From JAOZPE01 sp964601275 (GTDB taxonomy: Bacteria; Krumholzibacteriota; Krumholzibacteriia; JAJRXK01), in the NCBI GenBank assembly GCA_964601275.1, contig CAZRMV010000002.1:62001-126000 (forward strand): a stretch of 64,000 nucleotides of DNA, given 5' to 3'. Each line of letters begins with the position of its first letter. Positions within the stretch are counted from its first letter, which is position 1. Positions 26,100 to 35,694 of this stretch are shown here, one piece after another. Both the position numbers and the translations under genes were made by a program. The notes under the pieces were generated by a model. It was not told where the DNA came from. It saw nothing but the letters and a program-made list of their open reading frames with translations, and did no database searches.

Positions 26100-26195
26100 G
26101 GGAATGGATGGGGCCTGGTGGTCCCCGGGGACTTCAAATCCTGCGGTCGGGCGCTCGGCGTCCGAGGTGGGTTCGATTCCCACACATTCCCGCCA
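26100..26195 (+). tRNA. selC: selenocysteine tRNA (tRNA-Sec, anticodon TCA)
   Basis: A 96-base tRNA-like gene. The acceptor GGGAATG pairs with CATTCCC, followed by discriminator G and an encoded CCA (GCCA end as in E. coli selC). The D arm is long (GGGGCC...GGTCCCC). The anticodon region GGACTTCAAATCC places TCA (26134-26136) in the 7-base loop CTTCAAA. The long variable arm TCGGGCGC-TCG-GCGTCCGA is an 8-bp stem, and the T arm is GTGGGTTCGATTCCCAC. The long variable arm, UCA anticodon and G discriminator together identify tRNA-Sec. It lies between ridA and the lipid kinase. The selA, selB and selD genes are not in the window. Confidence 0.93.
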
Positions 26196-26220
26196 CTTCT
26201 CCCCCGCGCGGAAACTTCGC

Positions 26221-27198
26221 ATGCACGCTGGAGCCGACTCGCCCACCTCGCCGACTTCGACCGACCCGGCCGGGTCCGGTATGATCCTCATCCTCAATCC
26301 CAGTGCGGGGAAGAACCGGGCCGGGCGCGAGCTCGTGCATCTGCGCAGTCACCTGATCGCGCGCGGGGTGCGAGCGGATGTCTTCCTCACCCGGGCGGAG
26401 GGCGACGGACGGCGGATCGTGGAGGCCCTGGACCCCCCCGAAGGAACCCTGGTCGTGGCCGCCGGGGGCGATGGCACGGTCCACGAGGTGGGAACGGCGC
26501 TTCTCGAACGGAAGGGGCTGGTTCTGGGAACCATTCCCCTGGGCTCGGGCAATGACTACGCACGTCTTCTCGGGATGCCGAAGGATCCGGTGGCCTGCCT
26601 GGACGCGATCCTGGGTGGGGTCGACCGGGTCTGGGACGTGGGACAGGTCGGAGAACGGAGTTTCCTCAACACGGCCGGGTTCGCTCTTTCTTCCAGCGTG
26701 AGCTGGCACAGCCGCCGGACTGGTTGGCTCACCGGCATGGCTCGCTACGGGGTGGCCACCCTGCGGGCGTGGTCGACCCACCGGCCGGTGCGGATGGGTT
26801 TCGACGGCCTGGAGGCCTCGGGGGAACACCGGGTCAGTTTTCTCGAGGTGGGCATCGGCAACCGGGCCGGAGGAGGGTTCCTGCTGTTGCCCCGGGCACA
26901 TCCCGCCGACGGGCTTCTCGATGTGTGCCTGATGGAGGCGGTGCCCCGCTGGCAGATCCCCTTCCTGCTGCCGCGCGCGCGCAATGGCCGGCACCTCGGA
27001 CATCCCCGGGTCATCTACGAGCAGGTTCCCTCCTTCAGGATGCGGGTGGAAAGCCGTACCTTGATCCATGTCGATGGAGAGCTTGCCTGGTTGGAGCGGG
27101 GCGAGCACAGCGTGCGAGTGCGGCCGAAGGCCCTGCGGGTTCGGATCACTCCCGAGAGGGCAGAGCAATTCGACCCGATCGCCAAGGAGGAGGAATGA
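26221..27198 (+). CDS. diacylglycerol/lipid kinase family protein
   Basis: A 325-residue DagK-type kinase of the DAGK catalytic superfamily, which phosphorylates diacylglycerol or a related lipid. ILILNPSAGKNRAG is the start of the catalytic domain. VVAAGGDGTVHEVGTAL is the GGDGT nucleotide motif and LGTIPLGSGNDYARLLGMP the second conserved block. FLNTAGFALSSSVS and VDGELAWLE mark the C-terminal lobe. ATG 26221 is chosen, but ATG 26281 gives MILILNPSAGK, the usual family N-terminus, and may be the real start. Its stop overlaps the next gene (ATGA). Confidence 0.88.
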   Translation: MHAGADSPTSPTSTDPAGSGMILILNPSAGKNRAGRELVHLRSHLIARGVRADVFLTRAEGDGRRIVEALDPPEGTLVVAAGGDGTVHEVGTALLERKGLVLGTIPLGSGNDYARLLGMPKDPVACLDAILGGVDRVWDVGQVGERSFLNTAGFALSSSVSWHSRRTGWLTGMARYGVATLRAWSTHRPVRMGFDGLEASGEHRVSFLEVGIGNRAGGGFLLLPRAHPADGLLDVCLMEAVPRWQIPFLLPRARNGRHLGHPRVIYEQVPSFRMRVESRTLIHVDGELAWLERGEHSVRVRPKALRVRITPERAEQFDPIAKEEE

Positions 27199-27827
27199 AC
27201 AGACTCCTTCTCGCCCTCGGCCTGGCGGCCCTGCTGGCCGCAGCCGCCGGAGAGGCGGTGGCCGCGATGCCCTTGGGGGCCCCCGAGCTTCCGGTGGAGG
27301 CGGCCGGCAGTTCCTCGAAGGATCAGCAGACCCCGAGTCTGGATCTGGCCAACGGTCCCCTCTATCCCGCCGGGGGGCCCAGGGAAGAGGACACCCGCCG
27401 CTTCGCCGAGCGGAGTACGACGGCGGCGGTCCTGATGTCCATCCCCATGCCCGGGTGGGGCCAGTTCTACGGGGACACTCCCTTCTGGGGAGTGGTGGCC
27501 TTCTCCGCGCAGATGTGGTTCTACGGGAACATCGCGATGCAGCTGCGCCGGCAGGAACGGCAACGGGTGGCCCGCGACGAGTGGCCGATCGGCAGCCCCG
27601 AACACGATCTCCGGGGCGTTCTGGTCACCGAACATTCCGAGCGGGCCCGGGACTTCTTCTGGTGGGCGGCGGGCTCTCTGCTCCTGGTTTCTCTCGACGC
27701 CTATGTCAGTGTCCAATTGGTCGATTTCGATTCCCCGGTGCCTCCCACTCCGGACCTGGAGAGCGGGCTGGGGGCCTCGGTCTCCCATGGCGGGACCGTG
27801 GCCCTGACACTACACTTGCCCTTCTGA
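27195..27827 (+). CDS. DUF5683-like secreted/membrane protein
   Basis: A 210-residue protein with a signal peptide (residues 1-24, ending GEAVAA). It has a conserved-looking segment PMPGWGQFYGDTPFWGVVAF near residue 92 and a second hydrophobic segment FWWAAGSLLLVSLDAYVSVQ. The PGWGQFY motif followed by two membrane-associated segments resembles DUF5683-type proteins of unknown function from diderm bacteria. The C-terminus ends in alternating hydrophobic residues (GGTVALTLHLPF), as in outer-membrane-associated strands. It is translationally coupled to the lipid kinase. No function is assigned. Confidence 0.65.
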   Translation: MNRLLLALGLAALLAAAAGEAVAAMPLGAPELPVEAAGSSSKDQQTPSLDLANGPLYPAGGPREEDTRRFAERSTTAAVLMSIPMPGWGQFYGDTPFWGVVAFSAQMWFYGNIAMQLRRQERQRVARDEWPIGSPEHDLRGVLVTEHSERARDFFWWAAGSLLLVSLDAYVSVQLVDFDSPVPPTPDLESGLGASVSHGGTVALTLHLPF

Positions 27828-27861
27828 ATGCCCGCAGCAGTCACCTTGCCAGGTCGTCACG

Positions 27862-29661
27862 ATGCAACAGGACCGAATCCGCAATTTCTGCATCATCGCG
27901 CACATCGATCACGGCAAGTCCACCTTGGCCGATCGGATCCTCGAACTGACCCACGCGGTGGCGGCCAAGGACATGAGGGCGCAACTGCTCGATTCGATGG
28001 ACATCGAGCAGGAGCGCGGAATCACCATCAAGAGCCATCCCGTCCGCATGGAGTACACTCCCGGCGACGGAAAGACCTACACCTTCCATCTCATCGACAC
28101 TCCCGGCCACGTCGATTTCCATCACGAGGTGAGCCGGAGCCTCGCCGCCTGTGAAGGGTGCCTGCTGGTGGTGGATGCGGTGCAGGGGGTGCAGGCCCAG
28201 ACCATCAACAACCTCTACCTCGCGCTCGAGCACGATCTGGCGATCCTCCCGGTGATCAACAAGATCGATCTGCCGGCGGCCCGGCCGGAGGAAATCACCC
28301 GGCAGATCGTCGATCTCATCGGCTGCGATCCGGAAGAAGTGGCCCGGGTGAGCGCCAAGACCGGAGAGGGCGTGGCCGAGCTGCTCGAGCGGGTGGTGAG
28401 GATCGTGCCTCCTCCCTCGGGGGATCGCCAGGCCCCGCTGCGGGCCCTGGTCTTCGACAGCCAGTTCGACCCCTACCGGGGGACGATTGCGTACCTGCGC
28501 GTCGTGGATGGCGGGGTCCAGAAGGGCGACGTCATCAAGATGATGGGGGGCGGCCAGGTCCACGAGGTGATGGAGACCGGCTACTTTCGCCTGAAACAGA
28601 TTCCCACCGACCGTCTCGAAGCCGGAATGGTGGGCTACCTGGCCACTGGAGCCAAGAGCGTCTCGGCGGTGCAGATGGGGGACACCATCACCCTCGCCGA
28701 GAATCCCGCGGATGATGCGGTCCTGGGCTACGTCGAGGCGAAACCCATGGTCTTCAGCGGTTTCTATCCCATCGTCAGCGACGACTACGAGGAACTGAAG
28801 GATTCGCTGGAGAAACTCCAGTTGAACGACGCCGCGCTGACCTTCGAACCGGAGACGAGCGCCGCCCTGGGCTTCGGTTTCCGATGCGGTTTCCTGGGCC
28901 TGTTGCACATGGAGATCGTCCAGGAACGTCTCGAACGCGAATACAATCTCGATCTCATCGCCACCCTGCCCAACGTGGAGTACCGTTGTGTGCTGAAGAA
29001 CGGGGAGGAACTCGAGATCGAGAATCCGAGTATCATGCCCGAGCCGCAGCTCATCGAATCGATGGCCGAACCCTTCGTGAAGGCCTCGATCATCGTTCCC
29101 AAGGAATTCGTGGGAGCGGTGATGAGGATTACCCAGGAGCGCCGGGGCGAGCAGGTCTCGATGGAGTACCTCGACAGCCAGCGCGTCGAATTGCGCTACG
29201 GCATCCCCCTGGGGGAGCTGGTGGTCGATTTCTATGACAAGCTCAAGAGCGTGACGCGCGGTTACGCCAGTCTCGATTACGAATTCTGGGAGTATCGCGA
29301 GAGTGACCTGGTGAAGCTGGACATCCTCCTGAACGGAGAACCGGTTGACGCCTTGAGCGTCATTGTCCATCGTTCGAAGGCCTACGAGTTCGGGAAAGCA
29401 CTGTGTGGAAAACTGAAGGAGCTGCTCCCCCGGCAACTCTTCGCCATTGCGATCCAGGCCGCCGTGGGAAGCCGGGTCATCGCCCGGAGCACGGTCAAGG
29501 CGCTGCGGAAGAATGTCACCGCCAAGTGCTACGGAGGGGACGTTTCCCGCAAGCGCAAACTCCTCGAGAAGCAGAAGGAAGGCAAGAAGCGGATGAAGCA
29601 GGTCGGTAGCGTCGAGATTCCCCAAGAGGCCTTCCTGGCCATACTGAAGGTGGAACGGTGA
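27862..29661 (+). CDS. lepA: elongation factor 4 (back-translocase) LepA
   Basis: The 599-residue translational GTPase remodels stalled ribosomes. The G domain has IAHIDHGKSTLADRIL (P loop), ERGITIKSHPVRMEY (switch I, G2), DTPGHVDF (G3) and NKIDLPAA (G4). FGFRCGFLGLLHMEIVQERL is the elongation-factor domain. The C-terminal LepA-specific domain includes SRVIARSTVKALRKNVTAKC and YGGDVSRKRKLLEKQKEGKK. The length is canonical. The stop overlaps the lepB GTG, giving the classical lepA-lepB operon. Confidence 0.97.
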   Translation: MQQDRIRNFCIIAHIDHGKSTLADRILELTHAVAAKDMRAQLLDSMDIEQERGITIKSHPVRMEYTPGDGKTYTFHLIDTPGHVDFHHEVSRSLAACEGCLLVVDAVQGVQAQTINNLYLALEHDLAILPVINKIDLPAARPEEITRQIVDLIGCDPEEVARVSAKTGEGVAELLERVVRIVPPPSGDRQAPLRALVFDSQFDPYRGTIAYLRVVDGGVQKGDVIKMMGGGQVHEVMETGYFRLKQIPTDRLEAGMVGYLATGAKSVSAVQMGDTITLAENPADDAVLGYVEAKPMVFSGFYPIVSDDYEELKDSLEKLQLNDAALTFEPETSAALGFGFRCGFLGLLHMEIVQERLEREYNLDLIATLPNVEYRCVLKNGEELEIENPSIMPEPQLIESMAEPFVKASIIVPKEFVGAVMRITQERRGEQVSMEYLDSQRVELRYGIPLGELVVDFYDKLKSVTRGYASLDYEFWEYRESDLVKLDILLNGEPVDALSVIVHRSKAYEFGKALCGKLKELLPRQLFAIAIQAAVGSRVIARSTVKALRKNVTAKCYGGDVSRKRKLLEKQKEGKKRMKQVGSVEIPQEAFLAILKVER

Positions 29662-30335
29662 GCAAGAAGAATCGCACGGAGAGTCGACAGGCGGGTGAAG
29701 CTTCCAGGTCCGACGGCAAGCATGAGATGAAGCGCAAGAAATCGGTGCTCCGGGAATACACCGAAGCCATCCTCTGGGCGGTGGTGCTGGCTCTGCTCAT
29801 CCGGACCTTCGCGTTCCAGGCCTTCCGGATTCCCTCCTCGTCGATGGAGGACACCTTGCTCATCGGGGACTATCTCTTCGTGAGCAAGTTCATCTACGGG
29901 GCGGAGATTCCCTTCACCGGGGGAGCGCGGCTCCCCGCGATCCGTCAGCCCCGCCGGGGCGACATCATCGTCTTCCGCTATCCCGAGGATCCCAGCGTCG
30001 ACTACATCAAGCGCTGCGTCGCGGTCGAAGGGGATACTCTTCTGTTCAAGAACAAGACCCTGTACATCAATGGGGTGGCCCAGGTGGAGCCCTATGCGAA
30101 ATACGTGGACGGCTCCCGTTCCTACCGCCCCGGATTCGATTCGGTGGGCCCACTGGTGGTGCCCAAGGGCCATCTCTTCATGATGGGCGACAATCGGGAC
30201 CGGAGCGCGGATTCGAGGGTGTGGGGCTTCCTGGACAAGAAGTACCTGCGGGGGAAGGCGCTCTTCATCTACTGGTCCTGGGATTCGAAGACCAAGCGAC
30301 CCCGCCTGAACCGTTTGCTGCACATCATCCGATGA
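29658..30335 (+). CDS. lepB: signal peptidase I
   Basis: The 225-residue membrane serine protease removes signal peptides from Sec and Tat substrates. After a basic N-terminal tail there is one membrane helix (about residues 37-56). It is followed by FRIPSSSMEDTLLIGD with catalytic Ser62, then PRRGDIIVFRYP, and YIKRCVAVEGD with general-base Lys118. MGDNRDRSADSRVWGF is box E. The single helix matches the Gram-positive and many non-proteobacterial types rather than E. coli LepB. The GTG start overlaps the lepA stop and the stop overlaps hemW, so the three genes form one coupled unit. Confidence 0.95.
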   Translation: MSKKNRTESRQAGEASRSDGKHEMKRKKSVLREYTEAILWAVVLALLIRTFAFQAFRIPSSSMEDTLLIGDYLFVSKFIYGAEIPFTGGARLPAIRQPRRGDIIVFRYPEDPSVDYIKRCVAVEGDTLLFKNKTLYINGVAQVEPYAKYVDGSRSYRPGFDSVGPLVVPKGHLFMMGDNRDRSADSRVWGFLDKKYLRGKALFIYWSWDSKTKRPRLNRLLHIIR

Positions 30336-31582
30336 ACGATCGCGAAGGGAATCTGGCCCTCTATCTCCACCTTCCCTTCTGCGACCGGCGGTGTCCCTAC
30401 TGCCACTTCACCTGTTTCGTCAACCGCGATCCCTCCCTGCCCTTGCGCTACGTGAAGGCGCTGGCAGTCGAATTCGACCGGGCACGCCGCGACGTGGATG
30501 CTCCCATCGGCACGGTCTACGTCGGGGGAGGGACTCCCACCGCGCTGGAGCCTCGGGCGCGGGAGTGGATCTGCCGGTGGTTCGCCGAGGAGCTGGCCGG
30601 CCAGCTCGCCCCGAACACGGAGATCACCCTGGAGGTGAATCCGGAGAGCGCGTGGCCCGAGAGCCTCGATCCCTGGATCGAGGCCGGAGTCAACCGTCTC
30701 AGTCTCGGGATCCAGAGCATGGACCCGCAGGTCCTGGACTTCCTCGGCCGGCTCAACACGCCGGCGTCCAACCGCCGGGCCCTCTCGCTGGCCGCCGAGC
30801 GCGTGGAGAATCTCAGCGTTGACTTCATCCTGGCCACCCCGGGCTCCTCGATGGAGTCGATGGAAGCCGGTCTCCGGCTGGTGGAGGAGTTTCCCATCTC
30901 CCACGTCTCCGCCTATCTCTTGGAGATCCACGGGAAGACCCGCTTCGGACGGGAGGTGGAGTCGGGCCGATGGGAGCCGCTTCCCGGCGACGAGCAGGCC
31001 CGGCGCTACCTGTACGCGGTCCGCTGGCTCCAGGAACGGGGCTTTCAGCCCTATGAACTCAGCAATTTCGCCCGCGACGGGAAGGTGTCCCGCCACAACC
31101 AGGCCTACTGGTCCGGGGCGAGCTATCTGGGACTGGGGGTCTCCGCCCATTCGCATCACCGGGGGGTGCGATGGTGGAACGTCCAGGAGGTCTCCCCTTG
31201 GTTGGAGAGGATCGAGGCGGGGCGGCTTCCCATCGCCGGCCGGGAGCGGCTGAACGCGAAGGAGCGACGGGAGGAGGAGCTGCTCCTTGGCCTTCGAACC
31301 CGCCGGGGCGTGCCGGTCGCCGGGGAGCGCGGGCACCGGGCGCTCTGGGAGCAATGGATCCGGGCCGGCTACGCCCTCCGGGACGGCGGACGCTACCGGC
31401 TCACCCCGGCCGGGTGGCTGGTGATGGACGAGATCGTCCTGCGGTTGCTGCGGGCGGAAGACGCCGGACGGCCCGGCTTCGCCGCCGGCTCGCGCGCGGG
31501 CGATGCGACGCCCCCCGGGGAACTCGCGGAGCTCGCCGACCCTCCCGGTATGCGGAGAGGAGGGCCACAACTTGAAAAATGA
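30332..31582 (+). CDS. hemW: HemW-family radical SAM haem chaperone-like protein
   Basis: The 416-residue HemW (previously annotated as coproporphyrinogen III oxidase-like) is thought to bind and deliver haem. LALYLHLPFCDRRCPYCHF has C17, C21 and C24 plus the CXF ending typical of HemN/HemW. VYVGGGTPTAL is the SAM-binding glycine motif. LSLGIQSMDPQVLDFLGR and YELSNFARDGKVSRHNQAYW contain the HNxxYW signature that marks HemW rather than true HemN. The last 40 residues, rich in Gly, Ala and Pro (after VLRLLRAEDAG), are an unusual extension. It is coupled to lepB. Confidence 0.92.
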   Translation: MNDREGNLALYLHLPFCDRRCPYCHFTCFVNRDPSLPLRYVKALAVEFDRARRDVDAPIGTVYVGGGTPTALEPRAREWICRWFAEELAGQLAPNTEITLEVNPESAWPESLDPWIEAGVNRLSLGIQSMDPQVLDFLGRLNTPASNRRALSLAAERVENLSVDFILATPGSSMESMEAGLRLVEEFPISHVSAYLLEIHGKTRFGREVESGRWEPLPGDEQARRYLYAVRWLQERGFQPYELSNFARDGKVSRHNQAYWSGASYLGLGVSAHSHHRGVRWWNVQEVSPWLERIEAGRLPIAGRERLNAKERREEELLLGLRTRRGVPVAGERGHRALWEQWIRAGYALRDGGRYRLTPAGWLVMDEIVLRLLRAEDAGRPGFAAGSRAGDATPPGELAELADPPGMRRGGPQLEK

Positions 31583-31594
31583 CAAGGGCTTGTC
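31581..31594. promoter_or_regulatory. palindrome upstream of hrcA promoter
   Basis: GACAAG-GG-CTTGTC is a perfect 6-bp inverted repeat that begins at the hemW stop and lies 26 bases upstream of the hrcA -35 box. It is a candidate operator for the heat-shock operon, where no CIRCE element is found. With a 2-base centre it is a poor RNA hairpin. The function is inferred from position only. Confidence 0.4.
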
Positions 31595-31619
31595 TCCTCC
31601 CCAGTGCCCCCCGATCCGC

Positions 31620-31648
31620 TTGACAGCACCGTTTCCCTCGCTTAGTTA
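31620..31648 (+). promoter_or_regulatory. promoter of the hrcA-grpE-dnaK operon
   Basis: TTGACA (31620-31625), a 17-base spacer and TAGTTA (31643-31648), about 60 bases before the hrcA start. This is a vegetative sigma-70 pattern, consistent with repressor control rather than a heat-shock sigma. Confidence 0.75.
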
Positions 31649-31710
31649 GGGGCAAGGCCGGCCCGCGCGGGTTCGGGCGGTCATGAGGCTTCCGAGGAGG
31701 AGGACTCCGG

Positions 31711-32742
31711 ATGCGCACTTCGACCGAGGAGAGGGAGCGGCAGGTCCTGAAGACCCTGGTCCATCTCTATATCGAAGGCAAGGAGCCGGTCTCCAGCCGG
31801 ATGATCGAGGAAGCCGGGGATCTGGGCATCCGCAGCGCCTCGATCCGTGCCGTCCTGAACGAACTCGAGCGGAAGGGTCTGTTGGTCAAACCCCATTCCT
31901 CCTCGGGCCGGATTCCCACCGACCTGGGCTATCGCACCTACGTGAACCAGTTGCTTCCCGGCGATCTCGACGAGGAAGAGAGCCGCGTGATCGAGCGGGC
32001 GCTGCGCCAGGCCGGCGAGGACCTGACCCAGATCCTCCGGGCGACCGCACAGATGCTCAGCCGCTTCAGCCGCAACATCGCCATCATGGCCGGACCCCGC
32101 GACAAGGATCCCGGCGAGGTCATCTCGGGCATCGAGCTCCATGACCGCGGCGGCGGCCGGGTCCTGCTCGTGGTGGCGCTGCAGAGCGGGGCCACCCGGA
32201 CCGAGGTCGTCCACCTGCCCCGCGAGGTGAAACCGGGCATCCTCATTGCCGCCTCGTCCTTCCTGGGCGAGAGACTCTGCGGTCATACCCTCCAGGAATG
32301 CCGCCGGGAACTCGATCGCCTGCTGGACCCGCCGACGGACGAGGTGGGGACGGTGGCCAGCAAGGTGGTCCAGGAGGGACGGAGCGTGTTCAGCCCGGAG
32401 CAGGTGCTGTCCTTCACCTTCGAGGGGATCCCCGACGCGCTGGACCAACCCGAATTCGCCGACCCGGAACGGCTCAAGCGTCTGCTCGAAGTCATCGCCC
32501 GCCACGAACTCTTCGAGGAGGCCCTGGAGCGCTTCGTGGAGGGATCGATGGGCGACGTGAGCCTGGCGATCGGCCGGGAGAACCCTCTCAGCGCCCTGCA
32601 TCCCTTCACCCTGATGGCCACCCGTTTCGACCTGGCCGGCCGGACCGGCTATCTCGGGGTCCTCGGACCCCGCCGCATGCGCTACGCGCGCACCCTGGCT
32701 CTGATCCACGGCATCGTGGGGCACCTGGATCGCCTCTCCTGA
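31711..32742 (+). CDS. hrcA: heat-inducible transcription repressor HrcA
   Basis: The 343-residue repressor normally binds CIRCE operators before groE and dnaK genes. It has an N-terminal winged helix: LVHLYIEGKEPVSSRMIEE, then SASIRAVLNELERKGLLVKP and HSSSGRIPTDLGYRTYVNQL, the last being the strongest HrcA signature. A GAF-like central region follows, and the C-terminal part ends with the conserved ALIHGIVGHLDRLS region. GAGGAGGAGG lies upstream of ATG 31711. It is first in the operon with grpE and dnaK, as in many non-proteobacterial phyla. No TTAGCACTC repeat is seen upstream. Confidence 0.95.
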   Translation: MRTSTEERERQVLKTLVHLYIEGKEPVSSRMIEEAGDLGIRSASIRAVLNELERKGLLVKPHSSSGRIPTDLGYRTYVNQLLPGDLDEEESRVIERALRQAGEDLTQILRATAQMLSRFSRNIAIMAGPRDKDPGEVISGIELHDRGGGRVLLVVALQSGATRTEVVHLPREVKPGILIAASSFLGERLCGHTLQECRRELDRLLDPPTDEVGTVASKVVQEGRSVFSPEQVLSFTFEGIPDALDQPEFADPERLKRLLEVIARHELFEEALERFVEGSMGDVSLAIGRENPLSALHPFTLMATRFDLAGRTGYLGVLGPRRMRYARTLALIHGIVGHLDRLS

Positions 32743-32828
32743 ACCGGAGACGGCACGGTTCCTTCTAGGCAGTTCCACGATACGGCGGGAAGGGGCAGCT
32801 GGCCCCGTTCCCCAGAAAGAGGAGATCG

Positions 32829-33644
32829 ATGGTGAGCAAATCCCACCCCGACCCCCCGTCGCGCCCATCTTCGGCCGGCGACGACGCGATGCCGGAATGG
32901 TTCGTCGAGGCTGAACAGGCCGAGAAAAGCGGGCGCACCGAGACGGTTTCCACCCAGGCGCCTTCCCCCCGGGAAACCGCGGAATCGACCGGAGCGAAGA
33001 ATGGTACGGATCCGGAGCAGTCCCGGGAGCCGGCGCCCGAGGACCCACCGGTCGAAGAGATCGAGGATCTGGAGGAGGCAGTGGCCGAGCTGGCCCAGAA
33101 GGGCGCCGACCCAGACCGGAATGTGCCGACTTCTCCCGACGCTGGCCAGGATCTGGCCGGGTCCGGTGCCGAAGAGGGGGGCGGGGAGGGGGACGAAGCG
33201 GCCGTATGGAAGCGCAAGGCCGAGGAAAACCGGGAGAAATGGATGCGCGCCATGGCGGAACTGGAGAATTTCCGCAAGAGAAGCCGCCGGGAGATCGAAA
33301 ATTCCATCATTTTTGCTAATGCAAATCTGCTCAGGGAACTTCTCGACGTTCTCGACGACTTCGAGCGCGCACAGAATGCGGCGAATGAAGACGAAGAGGG
33401 GTCCAAGGAGGGCTTTCGGGAGGGCATCCGCCTGATCTACCAGCGCTTCGTGGAGGTTCTCAGGAGAAGTGGTCTCGAGCGGATTCCCGCCAAGGGAGAG
33501 GACTTCGACCCCAATCTGCACGAGGCCATCTCGCAAATCGAGACGGACGAAGTGGAAAGCGGGAAGATCGCCCACGTCGTCCAGCAAGGCTATCGCCTGA
33601 ATGACATGGTCCTGCGGCCTGCGAAAGTGGTGGTCGCGAAATAA
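32829..33644 (+). CDS. grpE: nucleotide exchange factor GrpE
   Basis: The 271-residue nucleotide exchange factor for DnaK. Residues about 1-120 are an acidic, Pro/Glu/Ser-rich, probably disordered extension, longer than usual. The GrpE core starts near WKRKAEENREKWMRAMAELE, a coiled coil, continues through NFRKRSRREIENSIIFANAN and LLRELLDVLDDFERA, and ends with the beta domain (GEDFDPNLHEAISQ and VVQQGYRLNDMVLRPAKVVV). The start has AAAGAGGAGA upstream. It lies 87 bases after hrcA and 22 before dnaK. The core AT-rich stretch NSIIFANAN uses less GC-rich codons than its neighbours. Confidence 0.95.
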   Translation: MVSKSHPDPPSRPSSAGDDAMPEWFVEAEQAEKSGRTETVSTQAPSPRETAESTGAKNGTDPEQSREPAPEDPPVEEIEDLEEAVAELAQKGADPDRNVPTSPDAGQDLAGSGAEEGGGEGDEAAVWKRKAEENREKWMRAMAELENFRKRSRREIENSIIFANANLLRELLDVLDDFERAQNAANEDEEGSKEGFREGIRLIYQRFVEVLRRSGLERIPAKGEDFDPNLHEAISQIETDEVESGKIAHVVQQGYRLNDMVLRPAKVVVAK

Positions 33645-33665
33645 TCGGGTCCCGGGAGGGGTTTC

Positions 33666-35459
<1,794 letters not shown>

Positions 35460-35580
35460 CTGCGAGGTGCCGAAAACCGGGGGGCCCGGCGTGCCCGGCC
35501 GAAAAGCCCCGTTCCAAGGGGCCCAAGGTAGGGTGGTCGGGCGGTTTCGGGCCGGTTCCGTCCCCGCGATCCTTGCCCTC

Positions 35581-35604
35581 AGGCCGCGTCCGGTGACGCG
35601 GCCT
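35581..35604 (+). other. strong hairpin between dnaK and dnaJ
   Basis: AGGCCGCGTC-CGGT-GACGCGGCCT is a perfect 10-bp stem with a 4-base loop in the 235-base gap between dnaK and dnaJ. It lacks a U tract, so it may act as a processing, attenuation or partial termination site rather than a full terminator. No clear dnaJ promoter is seen in the rest of the gap. Confidence 0.45.
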
Positions 35605-35694
35605 CGCTGCATGGTGGGCGTTGCCAAGAAGCCCGATTCCATTCATCTTATGCGCCTGTAGCGAGCCCGGGGAAAGCTGTCGATCAGGATGCCG

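Noticed and set aside
31571..31604. CTTGAAA followed by CCCCAG, a possible sigma-32-type heat-shock promoter before hrcA
   Set aside because: The spacing of about 21 bases is too long for the 13-17 expected, and a good sigma-70 promoter lies just downstream.
35467..35661. Small open frame in the dnaK-dnaJ gap
   Set aside because: Basic, Pro/Arg-rich composition typical of non-coding GC-rich sequence, no Shine-Dalgarno and no recognisable motif.
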